Position numbers and translations under genes: made by a program. Under the pieces are notes generated by a model, which saw only the letters and a program-made list of their open reading frames with translations, was not told where the DNA came from and did not search any database. Positions 26,449-34,845 of a stretch of DNA of 64,000 nucleotides are shown here, one piece after another. The DNA lies in NCBI GenBank assembly GCA_023433275.1, contig JAEZDN010000144.1, positions 13,725 through 77,724 of the forward strand, written 5' to 3'. Origin of the DNA: Verrucomicrobiota bacterium (GTDB lineage: Bacteria > Verrucomicrobiota > Verrucomicrobiia > Opitutales > Opitutaceae). Every line of letters begins with the position of its first letter. The stretch's first letter is position 1.

Positions 26449-27927
26449 ATGAACGAACTGCCCATTGCCCTGGAATCCAAGGACCTTGTTGGCCTGCTCC
26501 TCCTGTTCACGGGCACCGTCTTCATGACGGCCTTGCTCCTGTTCGTGCCGAAACTGCGGCTGGCCGCCTTCGTCATCCTCACGGCCGGCGTCGCCGCCAC
26601 GGCGCGCTTCGACCTGAACATCATGAGCGCCTACTGGTACCGCGGCACGAGCCGCGGTTTTGAAGTGACGCTGTTCGACGTGTTCGCCCTGGGCCTGCTC
26701 TTCTCCTCCCTGTTGTCCCCGCGCGCCGGGGATTCGCGCTGGTACTGGCCCAAGGGTCTCGGGTTGATGGTGATCTTCCTGCTCTACTGCGCGGGCACGA
26801 CCGCGGTCGCGGAGCCGTTCATCTTCGGCCTGTTTGAATTATCCAAGATGGTGCGCGGGCTCGTGTTCTTCCTGGCCGCGGCGCTTTTCGTCCGCCGCGA
26901 GCGCGACGCGACCGCCCTCGTGCTGGCCCTCGCCGCCACGGTCCTGCTCGAGAGCCTCATCGCCACCCGCGAGCGCGTCCTGCTTCACATGTACCGCCCC
27001 GGCGGCACGCTGGAGCACCCGAACAGCCTGTCGATGTACCTGTGCCTCGTCACTCCGGTGCTCGTCGCGGCGGCCTGCTCGTCCGTGGGTCCCTGGGTCC
27101 GGCGCATCTGCTGGCTGGCGGTGATCGCCGCCTCCACGACCATGGTCCTCACGCTCTCACGCGCCGGCATTCCCATCTTCGCCTTCGTCGTCCTCGGCGC
27201 CCTCGCGTGGTGCGGCTCGTGGCGCCCCACCCCCGGCCGCCTCGCCATCGGCGCGCTCGTGGTCGTGTTGCTCGGCGCCTTCGTCCTCTACTCGTGGCCG
27301 CTGCTGACCCAGCGCTTCGGCCAGGCCACCCTGCAGGAGGAATATTTCGACGCGCCGGGTGAAAGCCGCGGGTACTATTTCCGCCAGGCCGCCGTCGTGC
27401 TCGAGCACAAGCCCTTCGGCGTGGGCCTCAACAACTGGTCGTACTGGGTGAGCCGCGAATACGGCAAGCCCCTCGGCATGCGGTACGAGAATTACGACGA
27501 CATCGTCTATGCCCCGCCCACCGAACTCCTGCCGATGTACCGTTACGCGGCACCCGCCCACAACCTCGGCGTGATCACCGTGGCCGAGCTCGGCTGGGCC
27601 GGCCTCGCCCTCCTGATGCTGCTCTGGCTCCGGTGGCTGACGATGGGCGCGAGCTTCCTCTTCTCCCGCCGTCCCGAGCTCCTCCACCGGCTGGGCGTGG
27701 GGCTCGCCTTCGGCATCCTCGCGGTATTCCTCCACAGCTTCACCGAGTGGACCTACCGCCAGACCCAGATTTTCCTGACGTTCAACCTGCTCGCCGGCTC
27801 GCTCGCTTCGCTCTACGCGCTGAAACGCGCGGAAGCCGCCGCCGAGTACGAAATGGCGTCGGCGGACGAGGAACTGCCCCTCGATCCGCTGGAGCAATCA
27901 CTGCCTCAAAACGCTTATCCCTCCTGA
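26449..27927 (+). CDS. O-antigen ligase / Wzy-type polymerase-like membrane protein
   Basis: A 492-residue polytopic membrane protein with about 10-12 hydrophobic segments, e.g. LVGLLLLFTGTVFMTALLLF and IGALVVVLLGAFVLYSWPLL. It fits the O-antigen ligase/Wzy family: a long region before GVGLNNWSYWV, then a periplasmic loop with an AHNLGVITVAELGWAGLALL motif (the conserved His-Asn of Wzy_C/WaaL proteins), and TLSRAGIPIFAFVVLGAL. It would polymerise or transfer lipid-linked glycan at the outer face of the inner membrane. A cytoplasmic acidic tail ends the protein. It begins 11 bp after the GT2 gene. Confidence 0.83.
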   Translation: MNELPIALESKDLVGLLLLFTGTVFMTALLLFVPKLRLAAFVILTAGVAATARFDLNIMSAYWYRGTSRGFEVTLFDVFALGLLFSSLLSPRAGDSRWYWPKGLGLMVIFLLYCAGTTAVAEPFIFGLFELSKMVRGLVFFLAAALFVRRERDATALVLALAATVLLESLIATRERVLLHMYRPGGTLEHPNSLSMYLCLVTPVLVAAACSSVGPWVRRICWLAVIAASTTMVLTLSRAGIPIFAFVVLGALAWCGSWRPTPGRLAIGALVVVLLGAFVLYSWPLLTQRFGQATLQEEYFDAPGESRGYYFRQAAVVLEHKPFGVGLNNWSYWVSREYGKPLGMRYENYDDIVYAPPTELLPMYRYAAPAHNLGVITVAELGWAGLALLMLLWLRWLTMGASFLFSRRPELLHRLGVGLAFGILAVFLHSFTEWTYRQTQIFLTFNLLAGSLASLYALKRAEAAAEYEMASADEELPLDPLEQSLPQNAYPS

Positions 27928-27930
27928 TCC

Positions 27931-29187
27931 ATGCGGGTCGCCCACATCTTGCGCAAATACGTGCCCGCCGAATGGGGCGGCACTGAAACCGCCCTCCTCG
28001 GGCTCGCCACCGGCCTTCGCCGCCACCAAGCCGAATCGGTGGTCTTCCATCCGTCGGCGGACGAGCCGCTGGGCCACGACCCGCTTGCCCAGGCCGGCTG
28101 CGCCATGCGCCAGTACCGCGCGGTGCTCCCGGTTCTCGGACTCAGCCCGGCCGCACGCCAGCAATTGCTGGCCATCGGCGGTAACGTCCTCTCCTTCGAC
28201 CTGCCGCGGCGTCTCGCCCGGGAACCGGACCTTTCGGTCGTCCATTCGCACACGCTCGGGCGCATCGGCGGCATCGCTGGCACCATCGCCCGCCGCCGCG
28301 GCGTGCCCTTCGTCGTCACGATCCACGGCGGCGCCCTGGACCTGCGCCCGGATGTCGTTCAAACCCTCAGCGCACCCGCCGCCGGCGGTCTCGAGTGGGG
28401 CCGCGTGTTCGGCTGGTGGTGGCGCGCGCGCCACGTGCTCGCCGAGGCCGACGCCATCTTCACCGGCAACCGGCGCGAGGCCGAACTGCTGCGCGAGCAA
28501 TACCCGGGCAAACCGATTCTCACGCAACCGTACAGCGTCGACACCGTGCTCTACCGCACCGATCAACGCGAGGCCGCCCGCCGGGCGTTCCCCTCGATCG
28601 CCGGGCGCGACCTCCTGCTGACCGTCGCCCGCATCTATCCCGTGAAAAACCAGCTCTGGCTCGTGCGCCAGCTGCCGCGGATCCTCGCGCGCCACCCGCG
28701 CGCGATGCTCGTCTTCGCCGGATCGAGCACGCACGCCGAGTACCACGCCGAGGTGGAGGCCGAGATCAGCCGGCTGAATCTCGGGGATCACATCCTGCGC
28801 ACGGGAGGCTTGCCTCCGGGCGACCCGCGCCTCGTCGGGCTCATGCAGGAAGCGCGCCTCGCGGTGCTGCCGTCCCTCGCGGAAACCTTCGGCCTGATCA
28901 TCATCGAATCGTGGGCGGCGGGCCTGCCGGCCTTCGTGACCCCGACATCAGGCGCCCGCGAGTTGATCCGCGACGGCGAGGACGGGCGGTTCTTCGACCT
29001 CGACAACCCCGACGGCTTTCACGCGAAACTCGACGAATTGTTGGGCGATCGTGACGCCGCGGCGCGGCTGTCCGCGGCGGGACTGCGCCGGGCCGCCGGC
29101 CACGATGTCACCACCCTCGCCGGCCAGGTTAAGGAACTGTACGACCGGCTCATCGGGGGGAAAAATGCGCTACGTCATTCTGCGTGA
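27931..29187 (+). CDS. Family 4 (GT-B) glycosyltransferase
   Basis: A 418-residue retaining GT4 enzyme. The N-terminal half shows RVAHILRKYVPAEWGGTETA; the C-terminal half shows VARIYPVKNQLWLVRQLPRI, the LVFAGSS strand and the E-x7-E motif (SLAETFGLIIIESWAAGLPA). Nucleotide-sugar donor and acceptor are unknown. It starts 3 bp after the polymerase gene and its last 23 bp overlap the deacetylase gene. Part of the rightward glycan arm. Confidence 0.9.
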   Translation: MRVAHILRKYVPAEWGGTETALLGLATGLRRHQAESVVFHPSADEPLGHDPLAQAGCAMRQYRAVLPVLGLSPAARQQLLAIGGNVLSFDLPRRLAREPDLSVVHSHTLGRIGGIAGTIARRRGVPFVVTIHGGALDLRPDVVQTLSAPAAGGLEWGRVFGWWWRARHVLAEADAIFTGNRREAELLREQYPGKPILTQPYSVDTVLYRTDQREAARRAFPSIAGRDLLLTVARIYPVKNQLWLVRQLPRILARHPRAMLVFAGSSTHAEYHAEVEAEISRLNLGDHILRTGGLPPGDPRLVGLMQEARLAVLPSLAETFGLIIIESWAAGLPAFVTPTSGARELIRDGEDGRFFDLDNPDGFHAKLDELLGDRDAAARLSAAGLRRAAGHDVTTLAGQVKELYDRLIGGKNALRHSA

Positions 29188-30091
29188 CGACGACACCTGC
29201 GCCCTGACGCCGGTCGAGTGCCTGGAAGCCCTTTACCGGCCTTTCCTGGAGCGCGGCCTGCCCGTAAACCTCGCGGTCATACCCAACGTCGCCACCGACG
29301 CCCATCGCGCCAACGGCACCCGCGAGGGCTTTCTGCAGTTCAACCACGGCACCTCCACGCCATTCCTGCCGATCGGGCAGAATCGCGCGCTGGTCGACTA
29401 CCTCCTCGGCGAGCCGCTGTACCACATCCTTCATCATGGCTACGATCACTCGCTCTATGAGTTCGATTGTGACGCCGTGCACGCCGCGCAGCGATTGAGT
29501 GCCGGCGCCCAACGTCTCTCCGCCGCGGGATTTCCCACGCCGCACGCTTTCGTCGCCCCCTATGACCGCTTCTCAGCCGGTGCGCTTCGCGCCGCCGCAG
29601 CCCGCTATCCCGTCATCTCCGGCGGCTGGTTCGAGTGGCGGAAGCTGCCGGTCACGTGGTGGCCCGCCTACCTGGCCGGCCGGCTCCGCGGCCAGGCGCA
29701 TTGGCGCGTCGAGGACACCTTGTTGCTCTCCCACCCGGGCTGCCTGCTCTCCCGCTCCAAGCCCTTGGAAGGCATGCTGGACAACGTGCGCCGCGCAATC
29801 CACTCGCAGCCCCTGACGGTCCTCGTCACCCATTGGTGGGAATATTTTCGGGAAACCCGGCCCGACGAGGCATTCATTCGCACGCTTCATCGGCTCGCCG
29901 AAGAACTCGCGGCCGACCCCGGGATCCGCGTCATTTCATTCGCCGACCTGGCGACCGGCCGGGTCAGCTTGCCGGAGAATGCGCCGCCGAAACCGCGGCA
30001 TGCACGAATCCGGCGCGCGAACGCTCCATCACGCGCGGGTCGGCCAGCTTGCTCGTCTTCCGGAAATCGATCCGTGCCGAGTGCGTCCTGA
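29165..30091 (+). CDS. Polysaccharide deacetylase-like (NodB/DUF2334-type) hydrolase
   Basis: A 308-residue protein. MRYVILRDDDTCALTPVECL holds the metal-binding Asp pair; HILHHGYDHSLYEF and the FVAPYDRFS segment match the NodB-fold HxxxH and R-x-P-x region, as in DUF2334/polysaccharide deacetylases. It is probably cytoplasmic or loosely membrane-associated (no signal peptide). The family-like part ends near VISFADLATGR; the last ~40 residues are basic and low complexity and lie over the 3' end of the opposing FkbM gene (29964-30091), suggesting readthrough beyond an ancestral stop. ATG 29165 overlaps the GT4 gene by 23 bp. Confidence 0.75.
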   Translation: MRYVILRDDDTCALTPVECLEALYRPFLERGLPVNLAVIPNVATDAHRANGTREGFLQFNHGTSTPFLPIGQNRALVDYLLGEPLYHILHHGYDHSLYEFDCDAVHAAQRLSAGAQRLSAAGFPTPHAFVAPYDRFSAGALRAAAARYPVISGGWFEWRKLPVTWWPAYLAGRLRGQAHWRVEDTLLLSHPGCLLSRSKPLEGMLDNVRRAIHSQPLTVLVTHWWEYFRETRPDEAFIRTLHRLAEELAADPGIRVISFADLATGRVSLPENAPPKPRHARIRRANAPSRAGRPACSSSGNRSVPSAS

Positions 30092-30992
30092 GATGGTCGG
30101 ACAACTCCGCGAGCTCGGCCTCGGGCCGCGTGGACAACAGGCAATTGAGAAACACCAGCGGCCCGCGCACGAAGGTCGCCGGCGCCGCACAGGGGCGAAG
30201 CCCCTCGTCCGTGATCTGGTGAAAATGGTACCCGCACCGCCGCAGCAGCGCGATGGTTCGCTCTGGATAGGGCACGGCCGCCTCCGCGACGATGTCCGGC
30301 TTCAGCCGCCGCAGCGTCTCCTCCGCGCCCTCGAAAAATGCCGGCTCATGGCCCTCGACATCCACCTTGATCAGCACGCGTCCCGGATTCCGGCCGCGTT
30401 GCGCCAGATAACCATCCAGGCTCATCACGGGCACGCTCACCACACCCTCCTGGTTGGAATCAAAGCTCCGCTCAAGGGATGAACTCATGTCGGAGTGGTT
30501 GAGGTAAAACGGAAGAATCCCGTCGCGGTCCGACAAGGCGATTTGCTCCGCCGTGATGGCATCGAAACCGTTCGCCCGCACATTCGCCGCGAACAGCGCA
30601 TGCAGCCGCGGGTGCGGCTCGAACGCCACGACCGGCAAATCCGGTCGCGCGGCGGCCACGCGCAACGAATAATATCCGATGTTCGCCCCCGCATCGACAA
30701 ACAGGTCCGCCGAGGCCGCGAGCCGGTCGATGAGCGACGTGGTCAGGGGTTCATAGTAATCCAGCCCCCGCCAGTAGAGCGTGAAGCTCAGGTAGTTCTC
30801 CCCGAAGCTCGCCAGCTTCACCCGCTGGCCGGTCAGCTGCGAGCGCGCCTCGGCCACGCGGCCGGAAAACCATTCCCTTTTGGTCCGTCGTCCCCATCGG
30901 CTGAGAAATGGACGGGCGACGGGGAACCATTCGCTCGTTTCGAACAGGATTTGGCCGAGTTGCCGTTTGATCGAGGGAGGCATGGGGAACAT
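29964..30992 (-). CDS. FkbM-family SAM-dependent methyltransferase
   Basis: A 342-residue methyltransferase. It shows FVDAGANIGYYSLRVAA (SAM motif I), VVAFEPHPRLHALFAANVRA and the FkbM signature VLIKVDVEGHEPAFFEGAEE. The family commonly O-methylates sugars of surface glycans. It is the last gene of the leftward glycan arm. Start: ATG 30992 (MFPMPPSIKRQ), with ATG 30983 and an upstream TTG (31031) as alternatives; translation may be coupled to the phosphatase gene whose stop is 22 bp upstream. The 3' end overlaps the deacetylase gene on the other strand by 128 bp. Confidence 0.88.
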   Translation of the reverse strand: MFPMPPSIKRQLGQILFETSEWFPVARPFLSRWGRRTKREWFSGRVAEARSQLTGQRVKLASFGENYLSFTLYWRGLDYYEPLTTSLIDRLAASADLFVDAGANIGYYSLRVAAARPDLPVVAFEPHPRLHALFAANVRANGFDAITAEQIALSDRDGILPFYLNHSDMSSSLERSFDSNQEGVVSVPVMSLDGYLAQRGRNPGRVLIKVDVEGHEPAFFEGAEETLRRLKPDIVAEAAVPYPERTIALLRRCGYHFHQITDEGLRPCAAPATFVRGPLVFLNCLLSTRPEAELAELSDHLRTHSARIDFRKTSKLADPRVMERSRAGFVHAAVSAAHSPAS

Positions 30993-31014
30993 CCCGGGTT
31001 GGAGGAGCCTCGGT

Positions 31015-32211
31015 TCACGCCGGGATGGCAACCGGCTCGCGCGTCTCCGTGCGATTGGCCGCGTGCGCCGCAGCCGCGTCGCGTTGCATCAGCCCGTAGA
31101 TGTGCGGGATGGCCGTCACGTCGGCGGGAACATCGGCGACGTTCGTCATCAGCGCAGCGTAGCTTTGCGGGTCGTCGGGATGGTAGCCGTGCATCGCGTG
31201 CAACGGCCGCTCGCCCATGTCGCTGGGCACGATCAACACACCCTCCTCCACCAGGAAGATGAGCTCGCCGAAATAGCGGTCCGGGAAAAACGTGCCGAGT
31301 TCGCGCAGCTCCTGGTCGGCCAGGATGCGCCCCTCCGTCACACCCCGCAGGCTGGCGGTCACCATCTCGCGGGCGCGGTCGTTGAAGAACCAGAATCGCG
31401 CCATCGTGGAATCGTACACCACGGCGTAGTCGCGCGGCATGCTGACGGGCAGCGCGGCGAGCCGCCGGCGCAGGTCGAGCAGCCTCGTGCAGTTGGCCAT
31501 CCCATGATCGCTGAACACATACAGGCGCACCTCGTCGTAGTGGGCGTGCGCGGTGGCCAGGAGCTCCTCGAGCTGGCGCTCGTACCGCTCCAGTTTCGCG
31601 GGCACCTCGGGCGAGTCGTTGCCCACCCGGTGCATCAGCCCGTCGAGGTCCGGCCAGTAGAGGAACCCGAAATCGATGCGCTCCGCGGCAATGTCTTCCT
31701 GCATGGCCCGGAGATTCCCTTCCTCGCCGCGGGCGGGCTCGCTGACGTGGTAGGGGATGCCTTCCTTCTGCAGGTAATCGAAAATGTTCGGTCCCCGGTT
31801 CATCCCGCCAGGTTGCAGGGGGCTTTTCTTCTCCGTGAAGTCGAATCGGCCGATGTTCGAGAACGACAGGTTGTAGAGATCGAAGTAGCCCTTGAACTTC
31901 ATCGGGCCGCGCAGGAGCTTGGAAAGCCACCGGCGGAAAATGCGCCGGGAGGTGATCCACCGCGGCAGCCAGCCCAGCGGCTTCAGGAACTTGAAGGGCG
32001 ACCGCTCCGGGTCGTGCACGAAATAACACCAGTTGCGGTGCTCCTGCGGCCAGGTCCCGGCCAGGATCGAGGGAATGCATGCGGAGCTGTAGCCAAACAC
32101 CGAGCGCAACGGACGGCGCAGCGGCGCGAGGTTGCGGGCAAAGGGGCGGTCCCGGATGATCTCCCAGCCACACGCATCAATGAAGACAAACAGGGGAAGC
32201 ACGGATTTCAT
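31015..32211 (-). CDS. Alkaline-phosphatase-superfamily (type I phosphodiesterase) protein in the glycan locus
   Basis: A 398-residue protein. Alkaline-phosphatase-superfamily metal motifs are recognisable: VFIDACGWEII, the candidate nucleophile in VFGYSSACIPSILAG (Ser/Thr after GYS), FLYWPDLDGLMHRVG (D and H), YVFSDHGMAN (DH) and LHAMHGYHPDDP (H). Such proteins include phosphoglycan and nucleotide pyrophosphatases/phosphodiesterases and phosphoglycerol or phosphoethanolamine transferases. No transmembrane segment is seen, so it is likely cytoplasmic. It overlaps the STAS gene by 4 bp and is upstream of FkbM. Substrate unknown. Confidence 0.75.
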   Translation of the reverse strand: MKSVLPLFVFIDACGWEIIRDRPFARNLAPLRRPLRSVFGYSSACIPSILAGTWPQEHRNWCYFVHDPERSPFKFLKPLGWLPRWITSRRIFRRWLSKLLRGPMKFKGYFDLYNLSFSNIGRFDFTEKKSPLQPGGMNRGPNIFDYLQKEGIPYHVSEPARGEEGNLRAMQEDIAAERIDFGFLYWPDLDGLMHRVGNDSPEVPAKLERYERQLEELLATAHAHYDEVRLYVFSDHGMANCTRLLDLRRRLAALPVSMPRDYAVVYDSTMARFWFFNDRAREMVTASLRGVTEGRILADQELRELGTFFPDRYFGELIFLVEEGVLIVPSDMGERPLHAMHGYHPDDPQSYAALMTNVADVPADVTAIPHIYGLMQRDAAAAHAANRTETREPVAIPA

Positions 32212-32534
32212 GGCAGGGATAGGGCGGAACGAGGCGGGTTGATTTCGAAGAGGTGATGCAGCCGGACCAGCTCGAAGAGCTGGCGGGCTTCCGGCGGGGG
32301 ATTCACGACGCGCCAGACGAGGCCGCCGGCGTCCGCGAATTCCTCCTGAATGGACCGCAGGAGCCCGGCAGTGTTGCCATCAATTCCGCGCAACTGCGTG
32401 AGATCCAGCGTCACCACGCTGGTTTCCGATCCCAATGCCGCGCGGATGCCTTCGACGATCTGGTCCACGGACTCCTCATCGAGTTCCCGCACGTCACTGA
32501 CCCGCAGGATGCCGGATTCGGTGACGAATTTCAT
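32208..32534 (-). CDS. STAS-domain (anti-sigma antagonist-like) protein lacking the phosphorylatable Ser
   Basis: A 108-residue single STAS domain: VVTLDLTQLRGIDGNTAGLLRSIQEEFADAGG is the beta-strand plus alpha helix that carries the phosphorylated Ser in SpoIIAA/RsbV. The SpoIIAA pattern MDSSGLG reads IDGNTAG here, so the canonical Ser is Asn (a Thr follows). It may therefore be unregulated by a serine kinase, or act as a scaffold. It overlaps both neighbouring genes by 4 bp (ATGA), so it belongs to the glycan operon. Its partner (kinase, transporter or sigma factor) is not visible. Confidence 0.78.
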   Translation of the reverse strand: MKFVTESGILRVSDVRELDEESVDQIVEGIRAALGSETSVVTLDLTQLRGIDGNTAGLLRSIQEEFADAGGLVWRVVNPPPEARQLFELVRLHHLFEINPPRSALSLP

Positions 32535-33397
32535 ATCGGCGGATTAGCGGCGGGCGATTGATTGACCGAAACCATCGACGGGTTTGATCCGCTGACCGCC
32601 TGGACGAGGCGGCGGAACCAATCGGTCGGATCCGGCAGCGACGAGCGACGGAGCGAGCACAACAGGTATTCATCCGGCACATGCAGGCATGAGCCGTCCC
32701 GCCAGTTCACCAGCGTCTCCCCCAATGCGAGGGAATCCGTGATCTCGGTCTGCTCCCCGACCATCGTCTCGGTCCCGATGATGCTGCGCACCACCTCCGC
32801 CCCCTCCCCAACCACGGCGCGGTTCTCGACGATGGCATGCGGCCCGATGATCGCGCCCTCGCCGATGCGGACCTTCTCGCCAATCCAGCACGGCGGCCGA
32901 AAGACGGCACTGTCCGGGATCTGGCAGTTGAGCCCCACCAGCACGCCCGGAGCCAGTTCCTTGACCCCGATGCGATCCGGCGTCACCGCGCGGTCACACC
33001 AGGCGATGGCGGCGTTGAACCACGCCTCATGGTTATCATCCAGCCGATGGCCCGGCATGCCGGGCAGATGATCAGCCAGGACAATGTCATGTGGTGCCGC
33101 GAGCCAGCCGTCGCCGCTCACATGGCGGGCGCGGGCTTCCGCGACGGTCAACTCGTGCATTTCGTCCACGACCTGAACGTTCAGGCCCCAGCGGGCTCCG
33201 TTGCCCAGGGCCTCACGCACCATCCAGGGCCGGTCGTTGGCCAGCACGGTGACCTCCTTGGCCCCGAGTGAGGCGAGATGAACCAGCCAATAAACGGCCA
33301 GGCTCTCCCCCAGCAGGGGAACGGTGGCGAGGGGTGCATCTTTGGTCAGTTCCCTGACTCCTGCACGATAACCGGGAAATATGAGGATGGCTTTCAT
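32531..33397 (-). CDS. Sugar-nucleotidyltransferase-like / left-handed beta-helix protein with degenerate active site
   Basis: A 288-residue protein. The N-terminus MKAILIFPGYRAGVRELTKD resembles nucleotidyltransferases (GDP-mannose or glucose-1-phosphate type), but the GxGTRLRP signature is replaced by FPGYRAGVREL. Hexapeptide (left-handed beta-helix) repeats follow (GLNCQIPDSAVFRPPCWIGE; VRIGEGAIIGPHAIV; NRAVVGEGAEVVRSIIG). A C-terminal tail is unremarkable. It could be an inactive nucleotidyltransferase that regulates the pathway or a novel acyl/uridylyl enzyme. It overlaps the STAS gene by 4 bp and lies 15 bp after the sugar-phosphate transferase. Confidence 0.7.
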   Translation of the reverse strand: MKAILIFPGYRAGVRELTKDAPLATVPLLGESLAVYWLVHLASLGAKEVTVLANDRPWMVREALGNGARWGLNVQVVDEMHELTVAEARARHVSGDGWLAAPHDIVLADHLPGMPGHRLDDNHEAWFNAAIAWCDRAVTPDRIGVKELAPGVLVGLNCQIPDSAVFRPPCWIGEKVRIGEGAIIGPHAIVENRAVVGEGAEVVRSIIGTETMVGEQTEITDSLALGETLVNWRDGSCLHVPDEYLLCSLRRSSLPDPTDWFRRLVQAVSGSNPSMVSVNQSPAANPPI

Positions 33398-33412
33398 GGA
33401 TGGATAAATGGG

Positions 33413-34144
33413 TTAGTAGGCGCCCGTGCCGGAAATCACGGCGGGCAGGGTTTTGCTGATGATGCGCAGGTCGTTCCAGAAGCCCCGCGTCTCGATGTAG
33501 CGGACATCCAGTTCCACCTGGCCGTGGAAATCGATCTGGGCGCGGCCGCTGATCTGCCACAGGCACGTGATCCCGGGCTGCACCGCGAGCCGGCGGCGAT
33601 CCTTCAAGGTATAGAGCGCGACCTCGCGCGGCACCGGCGGGCGCGGGCCGACCACCGACATGTCGCCGATCAAAACATTATAGAACTGCGGGAGTTCATC
33701 GAGGGAGAGCTTTCTCAACCAGCGGCCCACGCGCGTGACGCGCGGGTCGTCCTTGATCTTGAAGGTCACGCCCGCCGCGTGCTGGTTCTTCGCCAGCAGC
33801 TCGCGCAACCGCTGCTCGGCGTCGACCCGCATCGACCGGAACTTGTACATCACGAACTCGCGGCCATGCCGGCCGACCCGCACCTGCCGGAAAAACACCG
33901 GGCCGCGGTCCTCGAGCTTGATGATGAGCGCCAGCAGGGCGAGCAGCGGGCTGATGAGCAGCAGGACCGTGGCGCTGAACACCACGTCAAACGCCCGCTT
34001 GGTGGCCTCATCGGCCGGGATGCGCCAGCACCACAAGCGGCGGATTACTTCGTGACGGACGGCCATCAACCAGCGCGCGCGCTGGCGGCGCAATGCGCGG
34101 ACATGACGATTCCAGACCAACGGATGGAAGCTGAGCGTATTCAT
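33413..34144 (-). CDS. Undecaprenyl-phosphate sugar phosphotransferase (WcaJ/ExoY-type)
   Basis: A 243-residue short-form initiating transferase. An N-terminal cytoplasmic/amphipathic part precedes one membrane segment (VVFSATVLLLISPLLALLAL). The catalytic domain follows with KRAFDVV, GPVFFRQVRVGRHGREFVMYKFRSM, LRKLSLDELPQFYNVLIGDMSVVGPRPP and PGITCLWQISGRAQIDF, all typical of the Bac_transf family. It transfers a sugar-1-phosphate to undecaprenyl phosphate and starts repeat-unit assembly. Its start ATG overlaps the uridine-kinase gene stop (34141) by 4 bp. It lacks the large N-terminal domain of full-length WcaJ. Confidence 0.92.
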   Translation of the reverse strand: MNTLSFHPLVWNRHVRALRRQRARWLMAVRHEVIRRLWCWRIPADEATKRAFDVVFSATVLLLISPLLALLALIIKLEDRGPVFFRQVRVGRHGREFVMYKFRSMRVDAEQRLRELLAKNQHAAGVTFKIKDDPRVTRVGRWLRKLSLDELPQFYNVLIGDMSVVGPRPPVPREVALYTLKDRRRLAVQPGITCLWQISGRAQIDFHGQVELDVRYIETRGFWNDLRIISKTLPAVISGTGAY

Positions 34145-34845
34145 GAGGAAAGGGCGGTCGCCGGGGTGGCGAGGGTTTGCGTGCCAGGACGGAAAAGAGC
34201 CATGAAGCGGTCCTGCAGTGCGGAACCCAGCGGGACGATCCGGCTCAGGCGCTCTTCGAGCTGCATGATCTCGATCTCCCGGCACGGCTGGTGCAGCAGG
34301 AGATCCGCGTGGGCGGCTTGCGGGTTGACGAACTGACGGTGCATCGGCGCCACCGTCGCATGGAATTGCTGCAGGATGTCCGTTGCACTCCGGCCGCGCT
34401 CCACCATGTCGCGGGCGACCCGCCGGCGCAGGCGCTCCTCCTCCGGGCAATGCAGGAAGACGCTCAGGTCGAACAGGCGGCGGATTTCCGGCCGGTGCAG
34501 CAGCCACAGGCCGTCCAGGATCATCACGGGGCGCGGCGCGATATAAACGCCTTGGCTTGCGCGGCAATGCGTGGCGAAATCATAAACCGGCAGGCGGCAG
34601 GCCCGCCCGGACCGCAACGTCCGGAGCACCTCGGCGAAGTGCTCCCAATCCAGCGCGTCCGGATGGTCGAAGTTGATCGCCGCGCGCTCCGCCGGCGGCA
34701 GGTGCGATCGGTCCAGATAGAAATTGTCCTGCATCAGCCGGCCGGCCTTCTTGCCCAGCAGGACCTGCAGGCGATCCGCGAGCCAGGTCTTGCCCGACCC
34801 GCTGCCCCCGGTGATGGCCACCAGCCTCACGGAATCCTCACTCAT
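34141..34845 (-). CDS. Uridine kinase-like P-loop kinase in the glycan operon
   Basis: A 234-residue P-loop kinase: VAITGGSGSGKTWLADRLQ (P-loop 13-20), FDHPDALDWEHFAEVL and PVYDFATHCR motifs, as in uridine kinase/phosphoribulokinase. The RARPVMILDGLWLL-like segment matches the Udk Walker B region. A uridine kinase inside a polysaccharide operon is unusual. UTP supply for UDP-sugar synthesis is one idea; a divergent small-molecule or sugar kinase is another. It overlaps the GT4 gene by 8 bp and the sugar transferase by 4 bp. Confidence 0.8.
   Translation of the reverse strand: MSEDSVRLVAITGGSGSGKTWLADRLQVLLGKKAGRLMQDNFYLDRSHLPPAERAAINFDHPDALDWEHFAEVLRTLRSGRACRLPVYDFATHCRASQGVYIAPRPVMILDGLWLLHRPEIRRLFDLSVFLHCPEEERLRRRVARDMVERGRSATDILQQFHATVAPMHRQFVNPQAAHADLLLHQPCREIEIMQLEERLSRIVPLGSALQDRFMALFRPGTQTLATPATALSS

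Noticed and set aside
34141..34845. Phosphoribulokinase (Calvin cycle) reading of the uridine-kinase-like gene
   Set aside because: Length, motifs and the surrounding glycan genes fit the uridine kinase branch better, and no Calvin-cycle genes are present.
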